A DNA stretch of 64,000 nt from Rhinopithecus roxellana (taxonomy: Eukaryota; Chordata; Mammalia; Primates; Cercopithecidae), in the NCBI RefSeq assembly GCF_007565055.1, contig NC_044557.1, positions 140,620,493-140,684,492 on the forward strand, in the 5' to 3' direction. The position numbers were made by a program, and so were the translations under genes. The notes beneath the pieces are model-generated. The model did no database searches and was not told the DNA's origin. It saw only the letters and a program-made list of their open reading frames with translations. Shown piece by piece: positions 35,351 through 47,065 of this stretch (position 1 is the first letter of the stretch; every line of letters begins with the position of its first letter).

Positions 35351-35980
35351 CTTTTTTTCAAGTTTCTTAAGGAGAAATTTTAAATCACTGATTTAAAAAT
35401 TTTTTCATATAAACATGAAATGCTACACATTTCTCTTTAAATTTTGCTTTATTTGCATCCCACAAATTTTGCAAGATAGAGAAATTATTTTCTTTTATTC
35501 AGTTCAAAGTATTTTTCAGATGTCCCCTCTGATTTTCTCTTTGACCTGTAAGTTATTAGGTTGGTACAAAAATAATTGTGTTTTTTGCCATTTAAAGTAA
35601 TATTTAGATGTTTTTTCGTCAGTGAAAAATATCTGGTAATTATTTCAGATATGTTTGTGATTTCTATTTTAATTCCATTATGATCAAAGAATATACTATG
35701 TACATTTTTTTTAAATGTATTGAGATCTGAATTATGGCCAGAACCATGATATATAGACTATACAATATGTTCCACATGCACTTGAAAATTATGTATATTC
35801 TGCTTATATTTAGTGTTCAATAAAAGTCGATTTGGTTGGTGAAGGCTTTGATAATATTATTTACATCTGCCAATTCCTTATTGATTTCTAGTCAATCAAT
35901 TGCTATCCAATCAATTACTCTGGGTTCTCTGAAGTTATTGGATCTGTAGTTTGATAAATTATTTTTTAAAGTTTCATAAC
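35351..35980 (-). mobile_element. Older L1M ORF2 fragment, right half
   Basis: This continues the antisense ORF2 interrupted at 29,119: 'tttgctttatttgcatcccacaaattttg', 'attccattatgatcaaagaa', 'tccacatgcacttgaaaatt' and 'tgtatattctgcttatattt'. Together with 28,200-29,119 it forms one element split by the younger L1. A half MADE1 is embedded at 35,556-35,602. Confidence 0.85.
35556..35602 (+). mobile_element. MADE1 half-element (mariner-derived MITE)
   Basis: TTAGGTTGGTACAAAAATAA and the following 'gtgttttttgccatttaaagtaa' match the left arm of the 80-bp palindromic MADE1, preceded by the TA target. The complementary right arm is missing, so no hairpin of the miR-548 kind can form. Confidence 0.8.
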
Positions 35981-37150
35981 CACTACCTCTTCAAATATTT
36001 GTCCTGCCTCACATTCTTTCTCTGTTTTCTCTAGGATTTCAAGGACACATATATCACATTATGATATTTTCTTATGGCTCATGTGTGTTTCGTTTCCCCT
36101 TTGACACTTTAGGTAATTACTATTAACTCACTTTCACTTCCTCTATCACTTTCCTTAGCTGTGTCAAGTCTGCCGGTGAGCCCACCAAAGGCATTCTGCA
36201 TATTTCTTATCAAAGTTCTCATTTCTGGCACTTTCTTTTTGTTTTTGGTGGTGGTGGTTTCTTTTCGTTTTTTGAGATGGAGTCTTGCTCTGTTGCCCAG
36301 GCTGAAGTGCAGTGGCTGGATCTCAGCTCACTGCAAGCTCCGCCTCCCGGGTTCCCGCCATTCTGCTGCCTCAGCCTCCAGAGTAGCTGGGACTACAGGC
36401 ACCCACCTCTACGCCTGGCTAATGTTTTGTATTTTGTTTAGTAGAGACGGGGGTTCCACCATGTTAGCCAGGATGGTCTCGATCTCCTGACCTCATGATC
36501 CGCCCGCCTCAGCCTCCCAAAGTGCTGGGATTACAGGCTTGAGCCACCGCGCCTGGCCTCCTTAACCTATTAACCACAGTTATTTTCAATTACCTGTCTG
36601 ATTGTTACAACATCTGGATCATCTCTAAGTCTTGTTCAGTTGATTGCTTTGTTTCTTTTCAGTAAGGGTGGTTTTCTTTTGTTTTTAACTGGATTTTTGT
36701 GTCTGTTAATTTTTTTAAATGATATCCAGACATAGCATTCAGAGTGGTAGAGACTGATAAAAGTAGTATTTATGCAATAAGTAAATGTCATTTTCTTCTA
36801 CTAGGTTATTATTGTGGGAAATTGAGCAAATTTAACTCAAGGGTTGAGCCCGGTTTGGATTTTGTTGTTGCAATATTTAGTTTTGTTCACCACTGTCTTT
36901 AAATTCCTGTTTGTTCTTAGGTTGGAGATAGTTTGCTGGTGGGTTTTCACAATGTTTCTGCTCCACTCATTAGGGCTTCCCTGTGCAACAGCCCCTCAAA
37001 GGGAAACTCTCTAGTCCTCTCCAGTGTTAATCTGTTGCTTCTGTCTTGGAGGTTAAGGTGTTATGGTTGTGGACGAGGTTCTCTGCCATCCTGATTCAGC
37101 CTCAGTTTAAGCAGTCATTGTCTCCCTGAGTCTCAGAATATGGATTTTTC
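35981..37150 (-). mobile_element. Probable L1M 5' region, antisense, interrupted by an Alu
   Basis: Wording such as 'gattgttacaacatctggatcatctctaagtc' in two pieces around 36,600, 'gttgattgctttgtttcttttc' and 'atgatatccagacatagc' recalls an old L1M 5' region read in antisense. It lies in the expected direction from the ORF2 piece. Alignment is loose and the family name is uncertain. Confidence 0.42.
36259..36558 (-). mobile_element. AluS/Y, full length
   Basis: Antisense Alu from the T-rich start to 'ccaccgcgcctggcc'. It has 'gatctcctgacctcatgatccgcccgcc', a wording found in AluY and some AluS subfamilies. Confidence 0.95.
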
Positions 37151-39178
37151 TCAGTGGTCTCGTTCCAAGCTCAGTGGAAGGAGAACTTTAATGGTCTGGG
37201 TTCTTCTGAGCACATTTCTTGCTCCTACCTATGGATAAAGCATTTCCTTTTTTTTTTTTTTCTTTTTTTTTTCCTCCTTCCCCTACCTACAACGAAGACA
37301 TCTTCTCCTTGTACTGGGCCAAGAGCTTTCTGCTATTCCCTAGCATCTTATAAGTCTTTTTTTCCTTATGTGAGAAAAAACCAAAGAGGGGTTCCTGTGT
37401 TTCCCACAGTGATGGATGTACCTCTTCTTCAGGCTGCATCTCCAAAGTACTCTATATCAGTATCTGCCCTGCCAACAAACTTTTTTCATCAGCACACCCT
37501 GAGGTCTGTGGAGAAAAGCCTGCAACTGGCTGACTTCACAGGTTCCATACTCTTACAGTATCAGACAAGCAGTCTTTGAAAATTAATTAAAAGTCACTGT
37601 GAATTCTTTTTATTCACTTGTATGGTGGTCTTCCCTTCCTCTTGTGCTCATACACAGATGAATTCATGCTTGTTCTCTATCTGTCCGCAGAGGCACCTGT
37701 CTTTCCTCGGATTCCAGGCAACTTGTTGTCCTGCAACATTAGCTCCCCAATAGGTTCCAGACAAATTAGGATTTTGAGCACCATCTATCTTTTTCTTGCT
37801 ATAAGGCAGATGGGTACTCCTTCTAGATGTCTACATTCTTAGGCAGAAGTCAGAAGACCCGGGATTTGTGTTGTTATTGTGGACAGGCATTAAAGACAAT
37901 CACTTTAATTTTTCCTGTAAGCTTCCAGATAGGTCCACACAAGAAACCATGCAGATGTGTGCTTCACTGTTCATTCATTTAGGACCCATTTGCCAGATCA
38001 TACAGCAGGACCTCCGGTTAAAGTACAATAGTCTGTAAGTATCCAACACTCCCCTGTGAACGTCTAACAATCCTTCCTCTGCTAATTCCACTACTATTGC
38101 CCTTGTGCAAACCCGAACTTGCTTGCTTCTTCAAGGCTTTACACAACAGCCCTGTGGCCCTTACTCTGTATTCTCACTCATAGGATCCTTTCAGTGGAGT
38201 AAAAAGCCACCTTTCCCATGAGTGGGAGAGAATCATAAGACCCAAACTACACAGTATCCTTAGTGGGCTCTATTTTTGGTTCTATAGTCAGGGAAGCAAC
38301 TGCTAATATAAACAGTAGGCTCCCCTGAAGTTATCCTCTTAGCATCTTTCTAATATACTGTCTCTACTTTGTGAACAAGCTTTGCTATGCAGCACTCTTC
38401 CTATTTGAAGGTCTCCCTGATATCACCGATGGCACAATCAGTATTTCTGTCCTCAGAATTTTCTGATACCCTTCAGTAATGGCAGTGGTTTGAACCAACC
38501 CTCAGTAACAATCTCACTTTTCTCTCTTAAGTGGTATATGCTAAACAACTCAGCAGTTTCAGCCAAACTTCAAGAGAACTCGCTGAACTATTCAATTTCT
38601 ACAAATTCCTGCAATCTGCATATGTACTGGTTACAACAACTTCAAATATTATCTGAGTAGATGGATCATAAGTGTCCAGTGAAAATGTCTGTGCCAACAC
38701 TCTTGGTATATCTTTAACACTTGTTTCTCCAAAAGCCCCACTCGAATTCAGATTTAGTTTTAGTGACATTATGGTTCATTCAACCAAAACCCCAAAATCC
38801 CTGCTAGTCTCTAAGTTTCTTGCCTATTTTCAGCATATAGGAGAACCAGTAATTTATTTCTCAAAGTAGAATAACTATCTCTGGTTTCTCCAGTCTATAT
38901 AAATTCCTCAGAATTTCATGGTTGGACTGGACCTTAAATTTTAGCAGGATTTATCAGCCAGCCTCTGTTTTTCATATAGGTGCCTCTCATCTTTGGCTCA
39001 ACCTGATCTTTCTCTGAAGAGGCAATTCTCATACTGTCGGCGCAGCAAACTGACTTTCTATTAGTGATTTTTAACTCCAAATCCTTCAGGAGAATATGAC
39101 AAAAGGCTACTACATTTTAAAATCCCCGTATCAATGCATGAAATAAATACTGATTCACTTTCTATAAGAATGCAAATT
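37151..39178. other. Unassigned, about 2 kb
   Basis: T-rich tract at about 37,246-37,275, then less AT-rich sequence without a recognisable family. Open frames of 141 codons (37,154-37,579) and 74 codons (37,618-37,842) have no protein family features that I recognise. It could hold old retroviral or LINE sequence that I cannot identify. Confidence 0.4.
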
Positions 39179-39618
39179 GTGACTGGCTGGATTCCCAAAT
39201 TGGAATGGCTATAACAGTGCTAAATTAAATTAAATTTGGCCTGAAGAACCTTCATACATTGAGTCCCTAAGGAATGAACTGCAACCTGAGTAAGAGTTTA
39301 TTTTTATAACAGACAGCTGAGTCTCAGCCAATCACAGCCACTGAGCTCCAGACAAGCACAGGCTGCCAGCATATCAGATCATGTCCATATAGGGCCAATG
39401 CCTCATCACAGCATGCAAATTAGGCAAACACTCAACTGGAACCAATAAATCTGCTTCTGTATGTTACCTCCTTTCCCTCTCTACAAAAACTACTTGCCAC
39501 GTGGCTGGACGAAGTTCCCTGAACCTCCCCTGGTTCTGAGTGCTGTCCAATTTGTAAATCACTCTCTGCTCAATTAAAGTCTATGAAATTTAATTTGTCT
39601 AGAAAGTTTTTCTTAACA
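39179..39618 (+). mobile_element. Probable solo ERV LTR, family not identified
   Basis: It begins TGTGACTGG and ends TTCTTAACA. U3-like features include two CCAAT-type boxes ('cagccaatcacagcc', 'aaccaataaatctgc'). A TATA-like 'tctacaaaaact' sits at about 39,480, followed by 'cctcccctggttctgag' and a poly(A)-type 'caattaaag' near 39,571. This order is that of an ERV1-style LTR. No internal retroviral sequence is recognised beside it. Boundaries are approximate. Confidence 0.55.
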
Positions 39619-40049
39619 ATAGCATACCATCCCCCATGATCTGAGGTACTTCCTTTATAGTTTGTACAATACCAGTTACAATGAAGGTAATCAGAAATAC
39701 CAACTTGTTTAATCCTTGATAGTGTTCACCTCGAGGGTCCATCTGTCTTATGTACTGACCAGACAAGACTTTGGAAAAGAGAGTTAGGGGAACCAAAACG
39801 TCTACTTCAACCATTTCCTTAATCAGAACAACAATCTCTCATTACTTCAAGATAGTTTATATTTATTGTATACCACCAAAGTTGTCTCCAGTCACATTTT
39901 CCCATTAGCAAATGTACCCCTACCCTGCTTTCAGAGCATCTTCTGTATGCCACACAGGGATTACTGGACATCTAGTTCCATATCTGGTGACTCTAAGAAG
40001 TTTGCATACCACCTGTAGATCACTTCACCAAGCCATTGCAAAAAGCCCA
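39619..40049. other. Unassigned
   Basis: No family recognised. A 71-codon minus frame reaching into the LTR is not supported as a gene. Confidence 0.4.
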
Positions 40050-40490
40050 AGGCTTTGTTTTTGTTTTACACTGTAAGGGATATTTTAATTTTATGGACTT
40101 TTGAATTTTAATTCTTAGACATTACCCTTATTATTATTTTCTGTCTAGAACTTCTATATCTGGATATTTGCACTTCTGTGGATATTTCTCAGCTGTTCAA
40201 TGATATTTGTTTCCTTCTAAGAATGTACTGGTATCCCACCTTACAACTGATGGATTCTTTCTTCAGCTATACTCATTCTCGTATGCAATCTATCTATTAT
40301 ATTTTTTATTCAACTGTTAACTTCTTTGCATCTAGTGTTTCTATTTGATTATTTTTCATTATATCTTATTTTTGTTTCCTATTGATAATATCTTCCCCTG
40401 TATCTTGTTGCATATGTTGTCTATTTCAAATTCTGACTCTTCAATTTTAATACATCTGCTGATATGTTATCTAATTTACAGTTTTTAATT
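40050..40490 (-). mobile_element. Possible L1M 5' region fragment, antisense
   Basis: 'ttatattttttattcaactgttaac', 'tagtgtttctatttgattat' and 'ctattgataatatcttc' resemble the antisense 5' region of old L1M, similar in style to 36,560-36,730. High divergence makes this tentative. Confidence 0.4.
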
Positions 40491-41623
40491 TAAGGAAGAT
40501 ATATTCCTGAAATTTTTAATTTAAATAAATTATAACTTAGTATTTTGGCATTTAATAATAGTATTAATTTGGCTTATCCCTGATGAGATAGATATGTTGC
40601 CTGTTAATATGAACTAGGGAAGGGCAGAAGAAGGAACCTAGGTCAATCCTTAGAGATCCAATGTTTATGAAGGGATGGGCTTTCAGGTGAAGAACTCAAG
40701 CTACCACAAACCAGAATTAACCACTCCTATTTGGTTTCACCGCACCAAGTAACTTTTCAACTCAAACTTGCTACCTTCAAACAGCAAGGAAAAGGAAGAC
40801 TGCTTAAATTGTCATCCATCAGCCCTGGAAGTTTGGAGGAAACTGAATGAAAGAGAAAAAGCCAAGGCTGGTGAGTCCTCATCCATTAGTTTTCCTCAAT
40901 TCTCCACCCTGTCAGGGATTTTGCATTGCCTTGATTTTATCCCTATTGGCACCTCCAGCAGAAGGATGGGCCACTGGAAGTATTGGCCTTCAAAGATTTG
41001 GGCAACCATTGCCAAATCCCGCAACAAACAAGAAGGCAAGGGGGAAGCCAAGACACTGTTTCAACTGCTCTTTTCTAATTTATGCTTTAACGGCTGAGCC
41101 AAAAGCCCTTTGCTGTCAGCTACAGGCACCTACTTGCCTTGCCACATACCAGTTCAATGTAGCCATCTTTCTTTTCTAAGGATTTCTCACATTTTTATGA
41201 GTCTGCATCGAGTTTTCCTTCTCCCCCACAGTTTCCCTTGGGTTGATTTGCTGGAGAGCAGCAGCAGCTTGTGCTAATTTGCAGTCTTGGCATAAACTGG
41301 AAACTCTCCTCCAAGCGGGTTTATGAACAGGAAACAGAAGACAACATTGGTGTAACAGAATCAAAGTAGACTATTGAATAGTCTTCTGAGATACATAAGA
41401 TCCAAATTCTGGAAGAAACCTCAAACATCTAATTCTACATGTGACTACCCTGCTGGAATATTTAACTGTTAATTCCTTTAACAATATGGTCTCAAGTGAA
41501 TGGACTAGACAGACAATTTTAAAGTGTAGAATAAATTGAAGAAAAGTTTTACAGTTTAAAGTTTAAATTACTTTAAATTTTGACTTAAAATTATCTTTGC
41601 TTTAATAAAGAATGAAAAACAAA
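40491..41623. other. Unassigned
   Basis: Two overlapping plus-strand frames of about 110 codons (40,768-41,179) have no recognised domain. They overlap out of phase, so at most one could be real, and nothing supports either. Confidence 0.4.
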
Positions 41624-42235
41624 TTTGAGACATCTTCAAACTGCTTTCCACAGTGGCTGAACTGATTTACATAGCCACCCCCAGTGGCTCACCATTCCCT
41701 TTTCTCAACACCCTTACCAGCATCTTTTTTTTTTTTTTAACTTTTTAATAACAGACATTCTGACTGGTGTGAGACAGTATCTCACTGTGGTTTTGATTTG
41801 TATTTCTCTGATGATTAGTGATGATGAGTATGTTTTCATGTCTGTTGGCCAATTGTGTGTCTTCTTTTGAGAAGTGTGTGTCCATGTTCTTTGCCTATTT
41901 TTTTAATGGAATTATTTGTTTCTTGCTTGTTGAATTGAGTTCCTTATAGATTCTGGATATTAGGACTTTGCTATATGCAGAGTTTGTAAATATTTTTCCC
42001 CATGCTGTAGGTTGTCTGTTTATCAATACTTTGTTTCTTTTGCTGTGTAGAAGCTCTTTAGGTCTTAGTTGTCAATTTTTGGTTTTGTTGCAATTGCTCC
42101 TGTGGACTTAGCCAAAATTTCGTTGCCAAGGCCAATGTTGAGAAGGGTATTTCCGAGGCTTTCTTCTAGAAGTTTGAGTTTGAGGTCTTACATTTAAATC
42201 TTAAACCCATCTTGAGTTAATATCTGTATAAAGTG
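41624..42235 (-). mobile_element. Inverted 5' segment of a twin-primed L1
   Basis: Antisense ORF2 C-terminal wording: 'ctgctttccacagtggctga', 'gacattctgactggtgtgag', 'gattctggatattaggactt' and 'ttgctgtgtagaagctctt'. It is inverted relative to the next segment and covers the L1 sequence directly upstream of it. Confidence 0.88.
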
Positions 42236-42745
42236 AGCTACCATTTGACCCAGTAATCCCATTGTTTTGTATAACCCCAAATGAAAATAAATTATTATAC
42301 CAAAAGACCCAGGCACTCGTCTGTTCATCTCTGTGCTAATCACAGTAGCAAAGACATGGAATCAACCTAGATACCCATCAATGGTGGACTGAATTTTTTA
42401 AATGTAGTATATATACACTATGGACTACAACATAGCCATAGAAAAGAATGAAATCCTGTCCTCTGCAGCAACATGAATGGAGCTGGAGGTCATAATCATA
42501 ACTGAATTATCACAGAAACAGAAACCCAAATACGGCATGTTTTCACTTATAAGTGGGGGCTAAACATTGAGCATACACGAACAGAAACTTAGGAACAATA
42601 GACACAGCAGATTACCAGAGAGGTAGGGGAGAGAGGGGGACATGGGTTGATAAAACTATTTGGGTATTATGCTCACTACCTGGGTATAATGTATCTATGT
42701 AAGAAAGCTAAACATGTACCCCCATATAAAATAAAAGTTGAATTT
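42236..42745 (+). mobile_element. Sense 3' segment of the twin-primed L1
   Basis: It starts 'agctaccatttgacccagta' and continues through ORF2 end relics ('agcaaagacatggaatcaac', 'acatgaatggagctggaggt'). It ends in an L1PB/L1MA-like 3'UTR ('aaacatgtacccccatataa') with an A-rich tail. Only about 13-15 bases of L1 are missing between the end of the inverted part and the start of this part. That is the expected junction of twin priming. Confidence 0.88.
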
Positions 42746-42747
42746 GA

Positions 42748-43262
42748 TAAAAATAACAATAAAATATGTTACAAAAGAATAAATAGATTTAAATACTGTT
42801 AAACCTTAAACTACAGATAAATTGCAAAGTTCTAGTAAAGTCTCTAAATCCCTACTTTTAGCTGGGACATCTATTTGAGGAAACCTGTATCCAGCTCTTC
42901 AAATATAATTTGCATTGTGGTTGCTTGAATTCGCAATTTTGAGGCAATCATCACATAATGCTGCTGGCATTGGTCGTGAAAATAAATCAAAGCATATTTA
43001 AGCTTGTATTTCTGAAGCATGTTAACTGTCCTAATACCAATCTCCTAATGTCCTCATGACAGGAATATTTTATTTTTACATTTTGGTTTCTCTTATTTTC
43101 CCAGATATAGAGCCCATATTAAATGAAAGCTAACTAAACAACTATTTGGGAGTTCCTAGAACCTACTCTTTTCCAACCACCTCTCTAACTGCACTACCCT
43201 TGTTCCTCAAATTCCACCACAGTAAGTCTTTTAAAGTTAATCACGATTGCTCTTCATTAAAA
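42748..43262 (+). repeat. Copy A of a ~510-bp direct duplication
   Basis: It aligns with 50,012-50,514 almost end to end, with roughly 85-88% identity by eye. Shared blocks include 'cagataaattgcaaagttct', 'gtggttgcttgaattc', 'gtcctaat.ccaatctcctaat', and 'ctatttgggagttcctagaa'. I cannot assign the sequence to any known repeat. It has no open frame. Its left edge coincides with the A-rich tail of the twin-primed L1. Confidence 0.85.
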
Positions 43263-45630
43263 TGCAAGAAACCATAGAAAGAAAGATATTTTTACCTACT
43301 GGCATATAATTGTGTATTATTTTATCAGATTCTTGGTATGGTATTGACCATACCATAGTCAATGAATTAGTACTGAATACCTGGATTTAAAGCAGGCTTC
43401 AGAAGACACTGAGGAACATACATCAAAGAGAGCTGGTGAAAAGTTTTAGGATACCAGGTGGGACATGGAAGCTAGCAGCACCTTTAGGCCATTTGCCAAA
43501 GTGGGGAAAGGAGAAAATATTTTAAAGCAGGTGGGAATATGCTGATGTAACTACCTTCTTCACACTTTCATTTAGAGCCACTGTGCCCAAGAGACTGAAA
43601 ATACTTGCAAAATTATTACACATATCCCAAAGTCAGGGCTATAAATTGTGCTGCAACAAAAGATCTGACTTTCCCAGAACGACCACCCAGCTCGCTTACA
43701 CCTCCCTGCACAGCAACATACACAGGTTCCAATTTGAGGCCCTGTTTAGAAATTTCTCACCTGACCAAAGGAAATTCGCCTGAACCTTCCTCTCTACTCC
43801 ACCTAAAATTGATGAATCATCCTTCTTTCTGGTTGTGGAATGAATGAATGAATTCATTTCTCAGAAAAGAAAGTTAATACTGAGATGATGGAGGAAATGT
43901 TGGCAGATATTCATATATGGACAACTTTTCCTCATCTCTAAAATCCTACTATGCCTAAATCCAATGTTCAAGTTACACTTATTTTAATTGTTTTGCAATA
44001 TTTAGATACCTAAGTCAGAAAAGTCAAAGGAATTCCCAAGCAAGGGCTTTCCTTCGCAATTATAACCCCTCTAACCCTATCCCAAATTCCCAGCTACCTT
44101 CAAAACAAAGCCAGTGGCTTTCTGGGCATAATTAACATCCAGACTAGACCATTCTTAACTGGCTTCTCATCTGTAACACAAAACTAATGTCAGGAAATGC
44201 AACTATACCTATCGTTAGCTGCATTACATATTTCAAAAGAGAAAAAGATATTCCATTGAATACATCTTCTTTTTACTTTTTCAAATATTTCCTTATTTGA
44301 ATTCCTTTGGGTCAATGTCATTTCGTGTCAGAACCCCAAATTCGAATTTCTTTTTGAGATTCAAAACAACAACCAGTTGTTGGTTTCACAATAGTTCTGC
44401 AAATGACTGAAAGTTCTTAGAAATCCCTGAAGGAGCAAAAAACCATGATGGTTTTTATCTACCTAACATTTTGAGTTTCGATTATTTGGTTTTAGTTTGA
44501 TATGTTAACATTTTATGGAAGTAATTAATAATAACTAATTTTAATAAACTCAGAACATCTGTAGAAGGCACAATTCAGGCAACTACTAAATTATGCCCTT
44601 TTTTCCTGGATTCATTCACAGTTTTAAAACAAGTTAGTGGCCATTAAACACAATATATTTCCATTTTAAAGAAATTATTTAAATTCCACAAAATATTTTA
44701 TGCATGCATGAAAATTTGAACATGTAAAACAAAAATATTAGAACTTGTAGTTAGCAGTCTGTTTCAATGTTCTAGTTCAATTTCTATTTTTTCATCTATG
44801 CTATAACTATCTTGATTATATTATTAAATGAATATGTTGGGGTTTATAAGGTGAAATTAATTCCAATCCAGCAATTTCTAAATTCATAATTTTATAAGGC
44901 CTACTATGTGAAAATAAATACAAACAGATCTCTTTGCTGATTTTATAACGAAGGAAACGTGAATTGAATAATTAGGATATAAAAATAACGTGATATTAAA
45001 GTTGTCTGAGAAATGGCTACCAAAAACAAGATTCAGTTTCCTGTAAATGCAAAAATTCACTGTCAAATAGTTTTTCTCTTCCTACATTTATACTTGTACT
45101 ATCTCCACTAAAAGAAGCCTAATATATTTATGATTGAGGCCATGTCTTTATTGGAAATAGTGAAAATAAGATAACACATTCAATATTGGTTCACTTAAGG
45201 TAAGCCTAAACTACAGGAGATAAAGAATGCCATTAGCCAAATAGAAACTGTCTTAAAGATATAAAATCCAAGAAGATGATGACAACAGCATAATATGAAA
45301 CTCCAATTAGTTAGCAACCTGCTTTGGTGATAAGACTTGAGCTCATAAGGGTATGCATCCCAATAAAATAATTCAAAATGTGGAAGAAAAAACAGTATGA
45401 CATCAGAAAATTGCTGAAATTACTTCTATTTGAATGCTTTTTTTCTGACCCAGAGAGGTACAATTTATCATGAAATGAATGGAATAATATTTGACAGTAA
45501 GAGGAACCACTGAGAATAAATTAGGCTAGATTGCTGTGATACAGTGTTTTGCTTACTTGAATTGGCTACAAGTTTCTTTGCTAAATTCAAGTTGTTTCCT
45601 ATACTGCTTAACCTGCCAAATTCATGTGTT
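43263..45630. other. Unassigned stretch
   Basis: About 2.4 kb without a recognised repeat. Overlapping 66- and 80-codon frames at 43,583-43,847 are unsupported. Short overlapping palindromes occur near 43,337-43,360 ('gtatggtattgaccatac'). Confidence 0.4.
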
Positions 45631-45831
45631 TTGTTTTTCTTTTTTGAGACAGAGTCTCGCTCTGTCGCCCAGGCTGGAGTGCAGTGGCCTGTCTCGGCTC
45701 ACTGCATCCTCTGCCTCTCAGGTTCTTGCCATTCTCCTGCCTCAGCCTCCCAAGTAGCTGGGACTACAGGTACCTGCCACCACGCCCGGCTTTTTGTATT
45801 TTTAGTAGAGATAGGGTTTCACCATGTTAGC
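45631..45831 (-). mobile_element. Alu, 5'-truncated
   Basis: Antisense Alu from its T-rich tail through 'gagacagagtctcgctctgtcgccc' to 'ggtttcaccatgttagc', where it stops mid-left-monomer. Confidence 0.94.
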
Positions 45832-46639
45832 TTATGTTTTGATTTAAAATGCAGTAATGAAAAGAAAAAAATACACTGACATTATTTTATATGGCAAAGT
45901 TATTTTTAGATATTAATACATTGTACAAACAAATCGATTGTACTCATTCTCGTTGACCTTAAAATTCTGTTATTCTGCTATTTTCCTAAAGAATATGAAG
46001 ATGCTGTATGAATGTTAGTGTAAAAAAATCTTACAAAGGTCTACCTGGCTTTGATGACCCGTCATTACACAGAAAGATCCCTGCTGCTACTGGCGCTGAA
46101 TTCTCAATCGTGAAAGAGCTGCTCCCCAGTCATGGAAACATTTGTTAATTTGTGAATCCATCCCCCCTCACTCTAGCTTGACCACACACTAGGTCGCCTC
46201 TTTAATGCCAGGTTCCACCATTTGACTTGAATTAACCAGCGAAATGTAAACAGAAGTTACACGAGCCGCTTCCACGCACCAGGTGTAAATCTTGTCTCAT
46301 TATCTTCTACCTCTTTCCTCTCCGGCACTGACACACGTGAAGTTGCTCATTGCCTCGGTTCTGGACTGAAGATCTTATCGAGATGAGCACCAGCAGGTCT
46401 CAGACATATAGTCTGAGGAAGAAACTATTGTTGATCTTTTTTTAGTTTTCTGTTACTGCAGCATAATTAAGCCTTAGATCATAAATAAAATGTGTATTTA
46501 GAAGACTGGAAGAAATATATTTTATCAAATGTATTTATATCAAAATGTACACAGTAACTGATATGCTGGAGAATGCGGGATCAAGGTAATAGTTTCACTT
46601 TTTCTTTTTCTGCACTTAAGGAAAATATCTATTTAAATA
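45832..46639. other. Unassigned, with a GC-richer block
   Basis: 46,030-46,400 is richer in G+C and CpG than its surroundings. No repeat family or coding frame is recognised. Confidence 0.4.
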
Positions 46640-47065
46640 TTGGAATCAAAATAATGCTTTATATGTTCTCAATTATTTGTAGGAGCTAAAAATTAAAACA
46701 ATGGAACCCATGAAGATAGAGACTAAGTAGAAGGATGGTTACCAGAGACTGGGAAGTGTAGTGGGGTTGGGGGAGAAAGTGGGGATGGTTAATAGGTACA
46801 AAAATCATTAGAAAGAATGATTAAGAACTAGTATCTGATAGCACAACAGGGTGACTATAGTCAATAATAATTTAATTGTACATTTTTAAATAACTAAAAG
46901 AATGTAATTGGATTGTTTGTCACAAAAGAAAAATGCTTGAGGGGATGGATACTTCATTTACCCTAATGTGATTATTATGCATCACATGCTTGTATCAAAG
47001 TATCTCATGTACCCCATGAATATATAAAACAATGTACCCACTAAAATTCAAAATTAAAAAAATCC
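46640..47065 (+). mobile_element. L1MA/L1MB-type 3' end
   Basis: 3'UTR wording is clear: 'ggatggttaccagagactgg', 'gcacaacagggtgactatag', 'ggggatggatacttcattta' and 'tgtaccccatgaatatataa', followed by an A-rich end. Confidence 0.88.

Noticed and set aside
34835..35383. 182-codon plus-strand open frame
   Set aside because: It lies antisense to the L1 5'UTR and runs past the insertion site into L1M. No family resemblance; GC-rich antisense sequence is open by chance.
37154..37579. 141-codon plus-strand frame
   Set aside because: Starts in unassigned sequence and crosses a T-rich tract (poly-Phe). No domain and no exon context.
40768..41179. Two overlapping ~110-codon plus-strand frames
   Set aside because: No recognised motif, no splice or promoter context. 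Conservation data would be needed before calling a gene.
45536..45879. Two frames of 73 and 111 codons
   Set aside because: Translated antisense Alu. The frames at 48,898-49,515, 57,407-57,832, 61,696-61,908 and 36,161-36,490 are of the same kind.
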